A stretch of 9,005 bases of DNA from an uncultured Pseudomonadota bacterium (lineage in GTDB: Bacteria > Pseudomonadota > Gammaproteobacteria > Burkholderiales > SG8-39). Location: assembly GCA_903864555.1 (NCBI GenBank), contig CAIPGJ010000983.1, positions 1 through 9,005 on the forward strand. Direction: 5' to 3'. The translations under genes were made by a program, and so were the position numbers. Numbering within the stretch: position 1 is the stretch's first letter; every line of letters begins with the position of its first letter. Of this stretch, positions 7,229 to 9,005 are shown one piece after another. The notes under the pieces are model-generated. The model did not search any database and was not told where the DNA came from. It was given only the letters and a program-made list of their open reading frames with translations.

Positions 7229-8592
7229 GCGGCATCGAACAGGGAAGACTGGGTCGGCGCGACCGGCGCGCGGATATCGGCCTCGGCGATGGAGAAGCGG
7301 CACAGTGCCGGCAGTGGCACCACGCGGCCGTCGTGTCTCGCCACGAGGTGCAGTTTTTCCAGACGCTCCAGCGCGATCCTGGCCAGCTCGTGTTCGGAGC
7401 CAGGCTCACGCGCCGACTTGCGCCAGTAACTGCCGTAGCGGGATCTGGCGTCGGCCAGAAACGCCTCTATCTCGTCCACGCCGGCGGCATCTGAACGCTC
7501 CGGTGTCCTGGCTTCGGAGCGCTGGCGGCCGGCAAGGAATTCCGCTACCAGCAGCGTCACATGCGCATCCGTGCCTTCGGCCGGCATCACAACGTCGGTC
7601 AGGCCACCGTCCTCGTCCACCAGGGCGGCGCCTTCGGCGCGTTGCTCGGCGACCAGTCCGGCCGCTTCGCACAAACGGCTGGCCATCGGGCCGCGCTGGT
7701 TGGCAAAGTAGGCCCGCAGGTCGCCATCAAGCCCGTCCAGATAGACCACCGGGTCGTCCAGCAGGCGGCGCGCGAGGTGATGGCGCAAGGCTGTGCGGCG
7801 GCCTTCTTCGCTGTCTACCGGGTGCTCAGCCACCAGCGCGTTCAGGCGTTCGTCGAGTGTCACGGGGGCGGTCTCCACCGGCCAGGTCGATGGTCCGCGC
7901 ACCGCCGCCAGCATGCCGGCCAGCACGCGGCGCTGTACGTCGTACAAGGCGTCGGCGCCGTCCGCAGCGCCACTGGCTGCCCGCACGAAACCCTCCTCGT
8001 CGCCGGCGACCCGCCGCAGCACGCCAAGTTCCAGTAGGGTGCGGCACACGGCCACCAGCTCGCGTCGTTCGTGCACGGCAATCAGCGTGAAGCTGAAGTC
8101 GCGCGCGCCCAGGCTGGGGTCGGCGGCCAGCGCCAACAGGCGCTCGCCCAGCACGCGCAAGGTGATCTGGGGGTCTGCGCGCTCCAGCACCGCGCAGGCC
8201 AGACTGAGCAATACGTAGCGCCGGCGTTCGTAGCCTGGCAGGCCGCGGTGCGCGTCTTGCAGGTCGGCCGGGCGCTTGTACAGCCGTGCACAGTCGCGCT
8301 CGATGTGCAGTGCCCAGCCGGTTTCGCGGGCAAACCAGGAGCGCAATTCGTCGGCGTGGCGGCGTACCGCACCGAAAGCGTCGTGGGCCGGGGTCATCAG
8401 GGGTGTCATCAGCAAGGCCCGCAGGGCCTGGCAACGTTCTTCGTCCCGGTGCTGGGCCTGGTGGCGGCCGATGCTGCGGCTGTCATGGGACTGCGCCCTG
8501 GCGGCAGTACCTGCGTCGGGTGGGCGCCCTGGCGCGCGCGGCGTGGCCGCTTGAGCGCCAGATGCAGGGGTATTTGGCAGGTCAGGCTGCAT
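7225..8592 (-). CDS. jetB: Wadjet type II subunit JetB (TIGR02678 family, DUF2398)
   Basis: This 455-residue protein matches TIGR02678/DUF2398, the KITE-like (MukE-like) subunit that binds the JetA kleisin and the JetC heads. Family-typical stretches are LRALLMTPLMTPAHDAFGAV near residue 57, WFARETGWALHIERDCARLY at 86-105, RRYVLLSLACAVLERAD at 124-140, and RYGSYWRKSAREPGSEHELA at 385-404, followed by a winged-helix-like C-terminus. The first 50 or so residues are Pro/Ala/Gln-rich and not family-like, making the protein longer than most relatives. No better start lies nearer the conserved part, so the ATG at 8592 was kept; it overlaps the jetA stop by 11 bp. The extreme C-terminus reads QSSLFDAA (Gln448-Phe452 form QSSLF), which resembles a beta-sliding-clamp-binding peptide. 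Its stop overlaps the jetC start. Confidence 0.92.
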   Translation of the reverse strand: MQPDLPNTPASGAQAATPRAPGRPPDAGTAARAQSHDSRSIGRHQAQHRDEERCQALRALLMTPLMTPAHDAFGAVRRHADELRSWFARETGWALHIERDCARLYKRPADLQDAHRGLPGYERRRYVLLSLACAVLERADPQITLRVLGERLLALAADPSLGARDFSFTLIAVHERRELVAVCRTLLELGVLRRVAGDEEGFVRAASGAADGADALYDVQRRVLAGMLAAVRGPSTWPVETAPVTLDERLNALVAEHPVDSEEGRRTALRHHLARRLLDDPVVYLDGLDGDLRAYFANQRGPMASRLCEAAGLVAEQRAEGAALVDEDGGLTDVVMPAEGTDAHVTLLVAEFLAGRQRSEARTPERSDAAGVDEIEAFLADARSRYGSYWRKSAREPGSEHELARIALERLEKLHLVARHDGRVVPLPALCRFSIAEADIRAPVAPTQSSLFDAA

Positions 8593-9005
8593 GGTCGATG
8601 CGCGTGATGGTGATCAGATGGTCGCGGCCGGCAAACACGCCGGTGGGCGTGGTGATCTCGGCGCGGGTGGCGGTGGCCAGTGGCTGCAGCGCGATGCGCA
8701 GCAGGCCGTCGCTACTGTGCAGGTCGACCGCGTCATCGGGATCGCGCTGGGCCGTGAGTGCTTCGCCCAGTAGTCCGAGGAACAAGCCAAATGCATGGGT
8801 ATCGAGCGTCTGCAGGTCTGACAGCCGCGTGGGCCGTCCGGTGGCCAGGCGGCCGCGGGCCGCGTCGATCTGGGCGTGTTCTTCCTGGAGTTGCAGGGCC
8901 AGCAGGCGGCGTTCTGCGTCGCGTGTTTGCACGCTTGGCAGGTTGCCGCGCGGCGTGGCCTCGCCATATTCGCGCAGTCGGGGATGAATGCGCAGTGGCG
9001 GGGCG
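8582..9005 (-). CDS. jetA: Wadjet type II subunit JetA (TIGR02677 family, DUF2397), C-terminal part
   Basis: About 140 C-terminal residues of the kleisin-like (MukF-like) subunit are visible; the frame is open to the right edge, so the N-terminal part, the start and the operon promoter are outside the window. The visible segment matches the end of TIGR02677/DUF2397 proteins: PRLREYGEATPRG, then ARGRLATGRPTRLSDLQTLD, then AFGLFLGLLGEAL, and finally the ending IALQPLATATRAEITTPTGV, FAGRDHLITITRID. It ends in TGA at 8584-8582, 11 bp inside jetB. In Wadjet, JetA bridges the JetC heads and carries JetB. The visible part shows no sign of damage. Confidence 0.9.
   Translation of the reverse strand, partial: APPLRIHPRLREYGEATPRGNLPSVQTRDAERRLLALQLQEEHAQIDAARGRLATGRPTRLSDLQTLDTHAFGLFLGLLGEALTAQRDPDDAVDLHSSDGLLRIALQPLATATRAEITTPTGVFAGRDHLITITRIDHAA

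Noticed and set aside
7229..7303. Upstream GTG start for jetC at 7303.
   Set aside because: The extra 25 residues overlap jetB by about 80 bp and do not resemble the family. The ATG at 7228 forms an ATGA overlap like the one at the next junction.
3470..7429. Several long open frames on the plus strand opposite jetC (for example 3470-4498, 4544-5917, 5936-7429).
   Set aside because: They are antisense shadows of a high-GC coding gene. Their translations have no family motifs, while the minus strand carries complete ATPase motifs in one frame.

Overview
The window looks like a high-GC betaproteobacterial chromosome, most likely Burkholderiales and close to Comamonadaceae. That assignment rests on the sequence of the GMP synthase C-terminus at the left edge and on general GC content; it is an inference, not a database result. 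The main content is a nearly complete Wadjet anti-plasmid defence operon of type II, jetABCD, on the minus strand. It sits just beyond the 3' end of the housekeeping gene guaA.

Layout. Bases 1-479 (+) hold the last 158 codons of guaA. Bases 480-917 hold no convincing gene; bases 481-780 are AT-rich (about 41% GC by hand count, against about 70% in the jet genes). This stretch contains four perfect copies of a 10-bp direct repeat, TGACGGTAAA. Bases 918-1530 (-) hold a HigBA-type toxin-antitoxin pair: the antitoxin is open from end to end, while the toxin is broken by an in-frame stop and by a 16-bp tandem duplication that shifts the frame. Bases 1531-1757 are non-coding spacer. From 1758 to the right edge (-) run jetD, jetC, jetB and the 3' end of jetA, transcribed in the order A-B-C-D. 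Each junction overlaps: 11 bp for A/B and ATGA overlaps for B/C and C/D.

How the parts work together. In Wadjet systems JetA (kleisin-like), JetB (KITE-like) and JetC (SMC/MukB-like ATPase) form a condensin-like complex that extrudes DNA. JetD, a Toprim-fold nuclease, cuts small circular DNA such as plasmids. The catalytic motifs of JetC (Walker A, signature, Walker B) and JetD (Toprim E and DxD) are all present, so the system looks functional as far as it can be seen. The N-terminal part of JetA and the operon promoter lie beyond the right edge.

The guaA 3' end is a known insertion site for genomic islands. The abrupt switch after the guaA stop to AT-rich DNA with repeated 10-mers, then a decayed toxin-antitoxin pair and a defence operon, fits the edge of such an island. 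No integrase gene is visible. The most useful new leads are the repeat cluster beside guaA, the exact anatomy of the broken toxin, and a possible beta-clamp-binding motif (QSSLF) at the very C-terminus of JetB.
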